From Lingula anatina (taxonomy: Eukaryota; Brachiopoda; Lingulata; Lingulida; Lingulidae): a DNA stretch of 55,019 bases. Positions 25,126-36,684 of this stretch are shown here, one piece after another. The notes beneath the pieces are model-generated. The model was not told where the DNA came from. It saw only the letters and a program-made list of their open reading frames with translations, and searched no databases. The first letter of the stretch is position 1. Every line of letters begins with the position of its first letter. The DNA lies in assembly GCF_001039355.2 (NCBI RefSeq), contig NW_019776096.1, positions 14,162 through 69,180 on the forward strand, read 5' to 3'. The translations under genes were made by a program, and so were the position numbers.

Positions 25126-28100
25126 TTAATGGAAAAATTTCTTTCCAGGATACAATAATTCGGCGTACACCTCGCGGTCTGAACGTCGGGTAAGCTCTAG
25201 GCTGCTGTTGTAGACGGTGGAGTATTTGCTGAGCTCACAGGTTGTCGTGGTCTCCACATAATTCACTGATAGGCAACTGTGGTCTCGGGAACAAAGGGCG
25301 GCACATTCTATGAGAGAGAGGACGTCATGCTCGGACCTGTATGTAAGGGAAGCGTCAATACCCATAGTGTAACCTTGGTGAACCTTTAGCTGTGCACCAT
25401 ATACTGAAATGGACGTCAAGGGCTTCCTTGTATCACATTGAATGTATGCACTGTAAACCTTTATGTCATTGGGGAATACTATGGAACAAGTAAATAAATA
25501 GTATAAAGAAGATGCATGATTTGTTATATTATTATCATTATAGTGCAGCCTATGGGTCGTACACCATGCGCCATGTACTGAAAGACACATCTTTTCGTCT
25601 AAAATAATATTTAGGGACATGTTCGAATCCCAATTCAAACGGCAGTATCGGAGCACATAAATTATATTTGTAAAGATGTATACAAAGATGTGAAATAATC
25701 ATACCATTACCATACTCACCAGGCTCACTGCATAGTTTTACGGTCTTCTGGATCTGTTCTGCAGATAGAACGGTTCCGTACCATTGGACACACTTCATGG
25801 CACCAGAGAAATATCTTGAATCTGCCGTGGAGCTGTGTCTGGCTCCCATACGCACAGGTGTATTGGTGATAAGATTCAGTTGAGGAGTGTGCTGAAGCTG
25901 ACCCACCTCGACTCCGTCCACCCACAACCCAACCATACCGGTCTGGAAATTGTAGGTAAAACCAGCATAGACCCAGGCAGTATCAGTTAGTACAGAAAGG
26001 GAGTAGAACTGTGCTAAAGTATAGGGTTCCTTTATCACAGGACGAAGAAAAAATGCTCCACTCCCAGTAGTCCATATATGGGTGCCATAATCGTAATCAT
26101 CCGCTGTACGGCGAAAGTTGAAGAGTGGTCCCTGATTCGACATGTCTTGTAGGTGCACGTAAGCCACCCACGTGAAGGAACTGACGTTTATTGCTCCATT
26201 TTTGGGGATTTCGATGAAGGAAGACACTGCACCTGCAAATTTGGCCGAGCCTTCGCCAATACCATAAATACCTAAATGGATGGCATAAAGTGAAACTGAT
26301 ACATTATGTTAAGCGTGTTTTTCTGTGAGGTACATGTTTGAATTGGTTTAAATTGTTTTAGGCTACTGTTTTATATTTGCCTTGGTTAGTGTGGCATTTC
26401 TTTTTTTCTCCCCCTCCCCCCTCCGTGAACAAAATCCTGGTTCCACCAGAGTGTACATTACCAAAAAGCCAAAAGAAGATTTCAGCCAAGCTTTTACTCA
26501 ATAAAGGAAGACACTGCGCCTACAAATTGAGCCCAGCCTTTTCTGATATTTTACATACTCAATTGAATGATAACTTTTTATGATCCCTTAATATGATAAC
26601 ACATCGCTTTTCTTCAAGTCTGTGATTCACTTACCAGCATTGAAATCGATCCCTTGCACAAAGGCATGATTACCGTTCCCACTAACGTCCAAGCCTCGAA
26701 ATCGTTTGGTGAGGGGCCAAAAACCAGCTGGGCGGGGAAGAACCGCTAAAATATGCAAATATAAATGCATATTTATATAGATGCAATTTCCTTTTCGATA
26801 AATTTTGTACCTAAAGTACTTGTTAATGCCAACAGGCTTGCTATAGGCACTAATAAATCATAGTCATAGCCCAACGAATATCGGCAATTGGTGTCGTGAC
26901 AGAAATGGTAGCTAGCTAGGAACCGCGTAGTCTGTTCTCAGTCATTTTGTACAGGTGACATTCGTCCCATGTAAAGTAGTAACCCCAATACTCCCACAAG
27001 CCCTAAATTGCACTTATGGAATATATGGAATCCCGAACTTGTATAGCAAGAAGTAAAAAAAAAAAACGCTGGAAATATAAACAAAATACAGACTTGACAT
27101 TTAATAAGGAACATTTTTTCCCAAATTTAAATTCATCATTTTTTTCCTATTTTGCTGACTGATAAATGAAAATGAGGATTAAAATAATATTTTAATAGCT
27201 TTTAATAATCTTTCTGGTGTCATTGCGACACCAGTTCATTAACTGGATTAGCCAGTGAGGCAAACAAAACTACATTGACTATTTTAAGTCATACGACAAT
27301 CATTGAAACGATATTTTCCAATTATCCTCTTTAAAAGAGGTACACACCCCACAAAAGATCCTCATGTCAGTGTCTAGTCACAGCAATGGTCGCTGTTACG
27401 CCTGACCGCATCTAGCTGCTACCGCATTTTTAAAGCGGCAAGGTATTCCTTGGGACGGTTTCTAGAGTTTAACCTGGAATAAAATTCCAGGCAACGGTCA
27501 AAACTTGTCCAATTTGGTTCAGATTTGTTGCAGGACATGCAGGCCTTTGATTCGGCGAGTAATGACCTACCCACATATTGTGTATGCGGTTCAAAAATGA
27601 CCAAGGTAGCTGCTCATTCCCTTGGTTCTGTAAGTTATCTGCTATTAAAAGTCCTTTGTGTGAACCGGCAATCTCATTTTGCAACCTAAAATTGTTCCTA
27701 AGGTGCCCCCTATCAAATGAGAGTCAAGTGGTTCCCAGATTATTCCTTTGATGTAGTTCAGGTTTTCATCGATGACTATACCATTGGTGTTTTGGCACCA
27801 ATGTGGTATCCACTGCAAATACTGGTGCTGTCAATGTCCCTAGTCACTTTAGAAGCGACACACGCTTCATCGTAGGCCTCTTTAGGATGCCTGCTAACTC
27901 TTTTTGACCAGTTGAGCGGTACAGGTGAAATCTGACCTCGATAAAGAAAGCCACGCGGTTTCAGTGTTCTACCCAGAAACGGCCATGGTCCCCAATTCAT
28001 TAGAGAAACATACGACGATGTTTTGCTGTTTACAGTGGCTTCCTCAGACGATGTCTGGTATCCTAACCTGCTAAAATCAGTTTGGTGTTCGCTAAGAGCC

Positions 28101-28879
28101 TCATTCTGAACGGACCGGGTGGTTTTTGTTAAGTTGCAGCAGCATATCCAGAAGGACAGTGAATCCTGTACCCCGGTGGTAAGATTTCGATACATTCGGC
28201 GCGGCCTCTGTGTTGGTGCATCAGTCTGGGCATATATCTAAATTGTATGGACCATTCCGTGTGACACAATTATCTGTCTGGCAATGTCTGTATGTCTGCA
28301 AATGTCTGCAAAAGCCAAGCACTGGCCAGCCCATATTACACAATACAGCAGTGCAACAGACATGGTATTCAGTTAATTGGTAGCGACACACCTGACTTCA
28401 CACTTCTCCAGTCAGATATCTTATATGAGATCTGATTTTTTTTTAAAGAACGCATTTTTACCAAGTTATACTTTTGTAACTGAGATACTCCATATTAACT
28501 GTCAAGTCTGTATAAACCATATTACTTAGATATATCCTGTCCTATTCAATTGAGAAAATTGCAATTTATAAATCTGTTTCCAAACTCCTAATTTATGAAA
28601 TTTTCTAGACCGCCAAGTGTGAATGTTAACAATCTCAAATTCCAATGCGAAAGCAGCTAAAAATCATTAATCGGTATCAATTGTTTTCGCTCATTTCAAA
28701 AACATCACACGTTCTGTTTTGGTTTTCAATGTTTGCATCTGACATCAAATTACAGTGCACGATTAAAAATAAGCAAATGAACACACATGGGGACTATACT
28801 CACAGGTTGTATGGCTTAACACAATATCCGCAAGTGCCATCGCCATGTACATGTAGGACCAGGATAGTAATAAAAACAT
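25126..28879 (-). CDS. LP1: secreted LamG + PAN/Apple protein, four exons, intact
   Basis: Exons are 28804-28879, 26635-26745, 25720-26271 and 25126-25403, all with good GT-AG sites in phase 1. The spliced frame is 1017 nt (338 aa). Residues 1 to about 20 (MFLLLSWSYMYMAMALADIV) are a likely signal peptide. Residues 26-62 carry VLPRPAGFWPLTKRFRGLDV and NGNHAFVQGIDF. Residues 63-246 are the LamG body, with two cysteines (MKCVQWYG and KLCSEP) that could pair. Residues 247-338 are the PAN domain with IECAALC, DHSC and TTCEL cysteines. No transmembrane helix follows the signal peptide, so a secreted extracellular product is expected. Its ligand is unknown. This copy, with LP5, is the best candidate for a functional gene in the cluster. 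Confidence 0.88.
27089..28510 (-). mobile_element. decayed Tc1/mariner-like element in LP1 intron 1
   Basis: Inverted ends CAGACTTGACA and TGTCAAGTCTG are flanked by TA on both sides (27087-27088 and 28511-28512). LP2 intron 1 has the matching sequence without the insert (ATAATATAAACT versus ACAAAATA|TAAACC), so the site is exact. The minus strand carries broken frames that resemble the C-terminal half of a Tc1-type transposase: NLNYIKGIIWEPL, IADNLQNQGNEQ, and PACPATNLNQIGQV in place of the usual WP-SPDLNPIE block. Frameshifts and stops make it inactive. Confidence 0.75.
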
Positions 28880-28910
28880 CCCGTGCCCTTGACGCAGTTT
28901 TTGAAAATAG

Positions 28911-28935
28911 CATAAAATATAAAATGTCAAGTTTT
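28911..28935 (-). promoter_or_regulatory. conserved AT-rich promoter-like block of LP1
   Basis: The minus strand reads GACATTTTATATTTTATGC about 35-55 nt upstream of the start codon. It matches LP2 in sequence and position. Confidence 0.3.
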
Positions 28936-29367
28936 CAGATTTCGGATTTGCTAGTTGCCAATATACCCAAGGCATTCTCGTGTGCCAGTTAGTGTATCAA
29001 GTAAATCAATACATGCAGTTCCATAACAATGACTAAAGTTCCATAATAATGGTACGTCGAGAGAATTCTTTCAATTATTTAACATCTCTTGTATAGGCGA
29101 AGAAAAAACGAACATTTTAGATAACATTAGAAAGAACTAATGATATAAAACGGTCTGGCTAGTTGATTGTGTGTCTGCATTCGTACATGAATACAGTATC
29201 ATAAGGTTTTACTTGCCGTCGGACTGTCATATAGCCGGAAGTTATTTGCCCTGGCATTTGCTAAAATGACTATTTTTTAATACCAGTCAAAAGTGTCTAT
29301 TTGGTTTCCGTAACGGGAGAGATATTTTATAAACTGACGTAGGAGCATTTCCAATGAAACTATTGTT

Positions 29368-29563
29368 CTACTTAGATTGATCCAACTCCAAGGGGGACTC
29401 TCTCTATCTCTAAATGCAAACAGACAAGTCTTAATTTGTTCCCAACGTACTCGTATATTCTCCAGCTATCTGAATTCTATTCAACGCCAGGAGGAGCCAT
29501 ATTAACCTGCTAATCTGATTACATTCAGCGAGAATCCCCGTGGAGTTGAATGGATCTACGTAG
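29368..29563. mobile_element. MITE-like inverted repeat
   Basis: The left arm CTACTTAGATTGATCCAACT and the right arm ending GTTGAATGGATCTACGTAG are inverted copies. The inner motif AGCGAGAATCCCC recurs at 31134-31146 and, diverged, near 45968, which indicates a dispersed family. Confidence 0.5.
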
Positions 29564-30265
29564 AAAGACAGTGTCACTGGGAATGGGTCCTCTAATAGAG
29601 GATGGCATGAATATAAAAACAAATTGTAACATATGTAGGTGATCTTTATTATTTTGATAAGTCACATGCACAAGTCCCTTTCAGTCTTCATGCAAAATAA
29701 TGATAATTAAATGAATAAAGAAGTAGATATATAGATAAACAGGAAAAGCTTTCAGAAAGCGAAGACCCCCGCCGAGGCAGATTTTTTTTTTAAATTATAT
29801 ATCCCTTAATTAACTCACTTCTCATTATTATTCTAATTAGTTATTAATCTTTTAACTACGTAATTATCTCAAATGACATGTAGAAAGGTGATGTGCTGTA
29901 TACTAAAATGAGGTACCAAATTTCAAAAACACTACTAGACTGCAAATTGCATTTTTATATACACCGGATCAATACACTTTCTGCCAGCCATTTGATAAGC
30001 AAGTTAAATAAAACTCGAGGAAATATCAATAAATGTTATTTACTCATCTGACATTGAGTCACTTAACCCCGCTTGCCCTTTCCTGTCGTGTGACGCATAG
30101 TTGACATTTAACAAAAGCTTCTACTGCAAATTGAATTTGGAAGATGGTTTTTTACAAAGAAATCAATTAACGGTTGGATCCTTTCTTCTGGTAGGATTCA
30201 ATGTAATTGCGTTCGTGTAATGCCAAACACCCCAGAATGCAAACTTATAGACGTGGGACACAGTT
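29564..30265. other. non-coding spacer
   Basis: AT-rich sequence, nothing recognised. Confidence 0.4.
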
Positions 30266-30521
30266 CAGGGGCGGATCCAGGATTATTTGAAAGGGGTTTT
30301 CGCGGATGCGAAACCGCCCCCCCCCCCCCTCCCACCTCGCAGGGTTCGGGGCCCGCTGAAGGGCCCTAAAATTTTAGGTATTTTTAGAGGGCGAACGGTG
30401 CCATTTGGTATGGTTTGAAACTGTGATTCAGTTAGTCAAAATTTCAAGAGGGAACCAGAAGTCGAGGGGGGGGGGGGGGGGGATCAAGACCCCCCTGACT
30501 CCCCATCTAAATCCGCCACTG
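30266..30521. mobile_element. 256-bp MITE with CAGGGGCGGATCC ends
   Basis: Starts CAGGGGCGGATCCAG and ends AAATCCGCCACTG, an imperfect inverted repeat of the kind common in hAT-type MITEs. It is flanked by CAGTT on both sides (30261-30265 and 30522-30526). The interior has poly-C and poly-G runs. Further copies lie at 30783 and 38307. Confidence 0.75.
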
Positions 30522-30782
30522 CAGTTAAAACTCTGGGACCGTTCATGCTGAGTTGGGTCGCACCACCCAGTGCTGCAGGGTTCCTGGTCTTTTACAAAAG
30601 AGAAAACAAATTAAGAATAATATCAAATAGATTAAAGAAAATTACCTTCCTTGTATACAACACTGGAAATCAAATTTTCAAAAGAAGAAAGAGAAAGATT
30701 GTTTATTCAAGTTCTATTGTACATAATTTTAAAAGAAAATTCTACTGTGTTAAGAAGGGCAAAATGACCTAAGTATACAGTA
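30522..30782. other. spacer between MITE copies
   Basis: A 75-codon plus-strand frame here is lysine-rich from AT bias and has no coding support. Confidence 0.4.
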
Positions 30783-31255
30783 CAGGGGCGGATCCAGTAT
30801 TGCTTGAAGGGGGGGGGGGGTCCGGTTTTTAAGTTTGACAGGTCGCCGATGCGAAACCGACCCTCGCCAAACCCCCACACTCCCTTGGCGTGAGGTCTTT
30901 TAGCAGGCGAACGGTGGCCATTTAGAACTATGACTGGGTTCCCATACCTAGATCGAATTAACAGGATCGATCCATCTCCAACGGGTTTCTCGCTAAATTG
31001 CTTTCAGCTTAAGCGGGCGGCTTAGATGTCTGGCACGCCTACTGAAGCTGCTAAACGATAATTGATTATTCCCTAGCAGCTTCAGAAGGCGTGACAGGCA
31101 TATAGGCTGCTTAAGTTACATGTAATTGTAATTTAGCGAGAATCCCCTTGGGGATAGATCATCAACAGTTGGTACGATATGTCTGGGAATGGTCCCTATG
31201 ATTCAGCCAGTCAAAATTCTAAGTTCAAGAGAGGACCATTGGTGTGATTTTTTCC
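30783..31255. mobile_element. second CAGGGGCGGATCC MITE, interrupted and 3'-truncated
   Basis: The left half (30783-30932) and right half (31196 to about 31255) align with the MITE at 30266 and the reversed copy at 38307. They are separated by a nested element. The right terminal repeat is missing. Confidence 0.7.
30933..31195. mobile_element. 263-bp nested MITE with CTATG target duplication
   Basis: Perfect 5-bp direct repeats, CTATG at 30928-30932 and 31196-31200, restore the host MITE sequence when the insert is removed. The centre is a hairpin (GCTTAAGCGGGCGGC...ACTGAAGCTGCTA against TAGCAGCTTCAG...GGCTGCTTAAG). Confidence 0.75.
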
Positions 31256-32005
31256 AGATATCGAAGGTGGCCAAATTTCAATGGACGCCAAATAGAAAAA
31301 TATCCGAGATATGTAAGGACATAAGCGGGACTTAAAGACCTTTATAACTATGTCTTCACTTTGCGGTAGCTCAAAAAATAGTAGTTTCCAGACAGACCAC
31401 ATATCGCTATTATTGTGTTGTTAAGTGAATGACTTGCTCTTTCACTAATAGCTGGTAATAATTAATGAGGAATCCAATTATAAATAAAAGGATATGGAGT
31501 GATTGAGTGTAAGTTTAATTTCTCTGGGAGTCAACAAGTATGGGAACTGTTTTAGTGAAAGGAAAAGATTAAAAAAAAAGGTCTAAGTCAGATACAGTTT
31601 AATTTGACCGGTTAATTTCACAATAGGATTGCAATTTTCTATCACGAGTATGAGAACATGAGAATGGAAGATTTCCGATAAGCATGCCATAGACAGTGGA
31701 AAAAATTATTGAAAGTGTGATTAATACAAAGAAATAGAGTAAAAATATTTGCCAATTTGTATGATAAGTGAGTTGGTGAATATATGTTTGAAGGCTCCAC
31801 TAAAAAAAATATTACGCATACCCTGCCCATTCTCAAAGGCAAAATCTATGGTGGTTGAGTTCTACCTCAACCCCAAACACAGTCTCAGTCGCATGTAAAC
31901 ATAATCAAATCTCATTTGATGATGACTTACAAATATGGGTATATTTGGTAATCACCAAAGTCACCAAAGCCAGCAAAAGTGTTCAAATTTCATAAATGAA
32001 AATGG
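31256..32005. other. non-coding spacer
   Basis: No supported gene or repeat. Confidence 0.4.
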
Positions 32006-32120
32006 TCAAACACAAGCCGAAATAATTTCATAGACCTACATTTGTACCGTTAGCTTACGACCAACCTGAAAGTAGGCCTTCATCAACTAACGGTATGAAA
32101 GTATTTCGGCTTGTGTTTGA
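32006..32120. repeat. inverted repeat, 115 bp
   Basis: The left arm TCAAACACAAGCCGAAATA (32006-32024) is the exact reverse complement of 32102-32120. Inner blocks TTTCAT and ACCGTTAG also pair with ATGAAA and CTAACGGT. It abuts the solo LTR within 6 bp and may be a MITE. Confidence 0.75.
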
Positions 32121-32125
32121 TAATT

Positions 32126-32405
32126 TGTAATGTTTGTAAGTGACATGAGTGAATAAGGAGCGAGGAGTGTTTTGTAGAGTAACTAGAGTTGATTGACATG
32201 CTCATATGGTATTTATACAACTGTGCGTAATGTAAACGGGGGGAGAAGGCCGCTAGAGATTGAATGAGGTAGAAATAGAAATGAAGAAAGCGGCGCGGGT
32301 AACAACCGGAAAGTAGTTTAATAAATAATAAGAAAGACTATAACTGAGTTGTATTTGCTACCTCAGGTAACATCATTAGAAGATAAAGACAACAACTTCG
32401 TCACA
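32126..32405 (+). mobile_element. diverged solo LTR
   Basis: 280 bp from TGTAATG to TTCGTCACA. It aligns end to end with the 278-bp LTRs at 32538 and 36685 but has many substitutions. No internal region adjoins it and no clean target-site duplication is visible. It is an older insertion of the same family, 132 bp from the young element. Confidence 0.85.
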
Positions 32406-32537
32406 ATTTTTTATTTATGATCCAGCTACCAAGCTAATGAACATTTCTGCTCATTGTTGAAATTTCCTTTTAAATTACATGCGTGGTATAGGAAAAATTT
32501 GCCCTAGAATATGCCGTTGTATATTGTACTATAATAG

Positions 32538-32815
32538 TGTAACGTTAGTAAGTGACAGCATGCAGCGAATAAGAGCGGGGAGTGTTTAGTAGAGTAACTT
32601 AAGTTGATTGACATGCTCTTATGGTATTTATAGAACTGCGCTTAGTGTAAACAGAGAGAAGGCCGCTACAGATTGCATGAGGTAGGAATAGAAATGAAGG
32701 AAGCGGCGCGGGTAATAACTGGACAGTAGTTCAATAAATAATAAGAAAGTTAATATCTGAGTTGTATTTGCTACCTCGCGTAACATGACGAAGACAAGCC
32801 AACAACTTCGTCACA
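32538..32815 (+). repeat. 5' LTR
   Basis: 278 bp, TG...CA ends. Contains TATTTATAG (possible TATA) and AATAAATAATAAG (possible polyadenylation signal). Confidence 0.9.
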
Positions 32816-32817
32816 AA

Positions 32818-32834
32818 TGGTGGAGGATGCGAAA
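32818..32834 (+). other. candidate tRNA primer-binding site
   Basis: TGGTGGAGGATGCG starts 2 bp after the LTR. TGG is complementary to the universal tRNA CCA end. The tRNA was not identified. Confidence 0.55.
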
Positions 32835-35280
32835 TATAAACATAGATGTTTGACATCATGAGTCTTGTCGAAAAGAGAGAGAACGATCACTGGACGAAAA
32901 TACGCAGGCGAACACAAAGTATCTAGATGGGAGATTGGAATTGGACAAACATAAAACGGAAGGTAAGATAATTGCTTTAAACGATTATTTTAGAAAATGC
33001 TTTTTGTGACATTGTGGTAGCCAGCCACAATTTCAAATATTGCCTTAGTGAGGTAAATATAGTTTTACGAAGTCTGAGTAATGCAAACTTAGCATTATCT
33101 GAATAGTTTCATTGCGCGAGAAGAGGTCAGGTATTAAGGGTACATAGTTTCAGTAACTGATATTCGCGTTGACAAAGTGTAAGGCAGTGCCAGAATTCCA
33201 TGCCCATTTGAATGTAATCGAATTTCTAGAAGTAATGAATTATTGGTTATTGAATTTATCCCCTAACAGATTTCAATTGAGCAGAGTAAATGTAAACACC
33301 TCGCGAATTTTGCGTCAATTATCACACACTTGACATCAGACGAACTTCTACTTAGTTGCAAAGGCGCTCGGCTTCTTGTTGTTAGAGATAGGAGATAACG
33401 TGATAATTGACGGCAGAAAATCACCCCACCCAGGAGGTTCTTTGCAACTTGTTTTTCAGACAAGTTAGAGTACAAAGTTTTGTCTAGTTTACACGACAAC
33501 GCAATCGGTCATAAGGTTATTCAAAACACGTAGTTACCATTACGCACACGGTGTACTTTTTAAAAAAGGTCATTTACAGATGTCATTATGTTCGTTCTTG
33601 TGTTGAATGTTTGACAAGGAAAGTTCCTCCAAAATAACTCCAGGGCTTCGTTGCTTACTTTGCCCATAAACAAAGAGAGTAAGAAAAAAATAAAGAAATG
33701 AAGAAAAACGAGAAAATGAGACCGCAGGACAAGCGAATTTGTCCCAGACCACTGATGAATTATTTGAAGTAGAAGCCTTACGAGGTCGCGTCAGATAAAA
33801 AGTTGAAGCACAGTCTCTTATTTAGTGGAAATGGATTCCCTTTTAGTTAGAATATTAGGGATCCAATTAAAAACTAAACGAGGCGTCATTAAAGTGAATA
33901 ACATAAGAGTAAAGGAAAAGAAGAAAATATATTAAGTTGCGTGTCAATGTAATAGAACACGCCTGTTTAAAACAGACAGCAGGATGGGAGTAGCAAACGC
34001 GACGAAGTTGAATTCTAATTGGATAGAATTAAGATATTTATAAAAAGACTATTTTAAAGTGATGTCATTAAACTTTTTATGGAAAATATTAAAGATGCTC
34101 TTAAATGTCAATGCCATTGACGTTTGTTTTTAAACATGTACGCTAAGTCTTTTCTAGGACAATACTATTAGGAGTTCAACGGCGATATGGTTGTCCCTCA
34201 TTTTCCCTCAGATTTCGGAAAAAGATTCACGTAAGTAAGTGTGAGTATTGATTAAAGAAATAATTTGAATTGGTTGTAGACTTGCTATAAAACAACACGT
34301 AAAATTTGTTTGGTGAATATATTTTGTATGTCTTATATTTTCCGTTACCTGCTAATTTAGATAAATATAAACATTATTCTTTTTTTTACTTCTAATGTTT
34401 ATTAAGTAAATACATTTCCGTTTACATTTTATGCATCTATTGACCTTAAGATTTTTACCGGTTGCGGAATGTTTGAAGAGATGCCAACAGCTGAGATATC
34501 TCACTTCACTGTTGAAAAATTCGTGACAAGACGGAAAACTGCATTTGAAAATATTTTGTTGTTGACTTGAACAAAAATGTTGCACTAATCAATATTGATA
34601 AAATAGTTTATTTTTCCAGGTTAGCCAGGCAGCGAATGAATTTTTCGTTGTTCGCCTACTCTTGTAATTTTAATATCCATCATAACGAGTTTTTAAATTT
34701 TCTTTTACAGGATATAACACTTTTAAATGGCATTCACCTTAATTTCAGGCAATACTAATTATTATTGCACTTTGTTTCGGTTTAGGGCTCCTGGACTAAC
34801 AGTTTGCGTAATTTCAGATGATGAATCATAATTCTTTCCATAAGAATACCCCTTCTGTTTCGCCTACTACCCCCTTGCAATGTCAAACATCATCGATAGT
34901 GCGCATGCACCTTTGAAGGTGACAAGCAAACATTAAGATTATGATTAATCTACCTTATTGGAAGTCCCTTCAATAAAATTATGTTTTCGGGTTGCGAAGA
35001 TTAAAATTGGAGAATAGTTTGAACTTTCTCGACAAATTGCCTTAATTAAAGTCCTAATCACTGGCATTTCGACGATCTTCTTAAAATGATCTTGTCAGTT
35101 GATAATGTGGTTATATTGGCAATCAAAAGATCGAGTGGAACAAATGAGTTAATGAGTATAAATGTTGCAAGGATAAATGACCTTATGTGAATATTATTTG
35201 ATATATTGTGAGGAATAAAATGATTCATATGTGACATATATCAATGTGGTTATGGATAACTGAATATGTGGAGTTGAGGT

Positions 35281-35310
35281 ATAAAAGTGTGCGCATGACG
35301 TCATATAAAT
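35281..35310 (+). promoter_or_regulatory. internal TATA and CRE cluster in the LTR element
   Basis: TATAAAAG (35281-35288 with its leading T at 35280) is followed by the palindromic CRE ATGACGTCAT and then TATAAATA. These look like RNA polymerase II promoter motifs inside a retroelement with no open frame. Confidence 0.4.
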
Positions 35311-35316
35311 ACTAAA

Positions 35317-35358
35317 ATCTGGGACGCCAGATAAATATTAGCATCTGGGACGCCAGAT
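35317..35358 (+). other. two identical GACG-tetraloop hairpins
   Basis: ATCTGGGACGCCAGAT occurs at 35317-35332 and 35343-35358. Each folds into a 6-bp stem (ATCTGG/CCAGAT) capped by GACG. Confidence 0.65.
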
Positions 35359-36684
35359 TGCGTTATTATTATTTTTATTATTAGCATAAGTATTATTGTT
35401 GGAAAAATTATCGTATTATTAGCATGGTTCCATATATGTTTTATTGTTATCATAGTCTTTTGGATGGATAATACTATGGCAAGTTAAAATCTTGCCTGTT
35501 AAATGTGACTGTATTCAAGTTTGATGATGATTGTTATAATATACGTAGTTAAGTTTTTCTTGACATGCATTTCTGCTTCATTCATTTTGGATATATTCGT
35601 AAACGCAGGACATGGACATTCGTGGATATACAGGAAACTGTGGACATTTATCTACATGTATGCCAACGTGCGCGAATAAGACGTTTATCCATATACAATG
35701 AGTGGCAGATGACAATCGATATGCACTGTCTAGAAGGACTGATTTTACACTATGTGCTAACTGAACTTTCGTGCTAAAATTCAAAATGGAGGATTCAACG
35801 GACTATACCAAATGGAACTTTTCATTTGAGTGGATATGAACTTTAAATTTTACGAGTTAATTTTGAGTTATATGTTATTGCATGTGGTTATAACGACACA
35901 TGAAGTATTGTGTGTTGAATATTAAATACGTTTAGTATTAATAAGATATCTGTATTCAGTTTGTCGGTCTTATAATTATTAGTTATGGATATTTAACTAG
36001 ACGATTATTGGTACAGGAACAGTGTACTTAGCTTTTACAAAGATGGAGACGTGAAACTGATGATATGCATTAAGGAAGATTCTTACTTAATTATTTTTCG
36101 GTATGTTTTTTTTGTTCAATCGTGGATTGGGTTTGATATAAAAAAATTGTTTCTCTTATAACCATCAAAAGAGAGCGCTACAGTGTGGATAAATATGAAG
36201 ATGAAAAGGTATTTCATCATAGACGATTCGCTGGGCAACGCTGTGGTGAATGCTGTTCATCGGACAGGGAGTAGCTAACCCTATTGTCTCACGTAGTGCA
36301 TACTTTACCCAAATGGAAGAGAGAAACCGTATCGTGTCATAGCCATAATAAGAGAGTAACAGCTGATTTAAACATTTGCGCAAAGAAAACAAATAAAAGT
36401 ATCTGTACTCTTGGGCCGCACATTATAACATGTAAATGCACATCCACGAATAATCATATTTTCTAAAGAGTTGTCAATCTATCTTCCTTTGAGTTATATT
36501 TTGGGTTTCATGTCCAACGTATTTCTATTTTATCATAAGTTTCTTATAAAATATCTATGTACTTAGTTATGTTTTGCATAAATGGTAAGAAGAAAATGTA
36601 GTGTTTAAGAAAGTTTATTTTTAATTAAGGTATATTTTAATTTTAAATATGCCTGGGGACAGGCATATCGTCCCCGGGAGATAA

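Larger units (their letters stand above)
23785..29107. repeat. segmental duplication unit B (contains LP1)
   Basis: Collinear with 18928-23645. The main extra sequence in unit B is a 1.4-kb decayed transposon in LP1 intron 1. Confidence 0.8.

Noticed and set aside
27776-28195. 139-codon minus-strand frame as a host gene
   Set aside because: It lies wholly inside the TA-flanked inverted-repeat insert and is transposon debris.
32816-36684. Hidden gag-pol in the LTR element interior
   Set aside because: No frame above 80 codons and no recognisable reverse transcriptase, protease or integrase motif on either strand.
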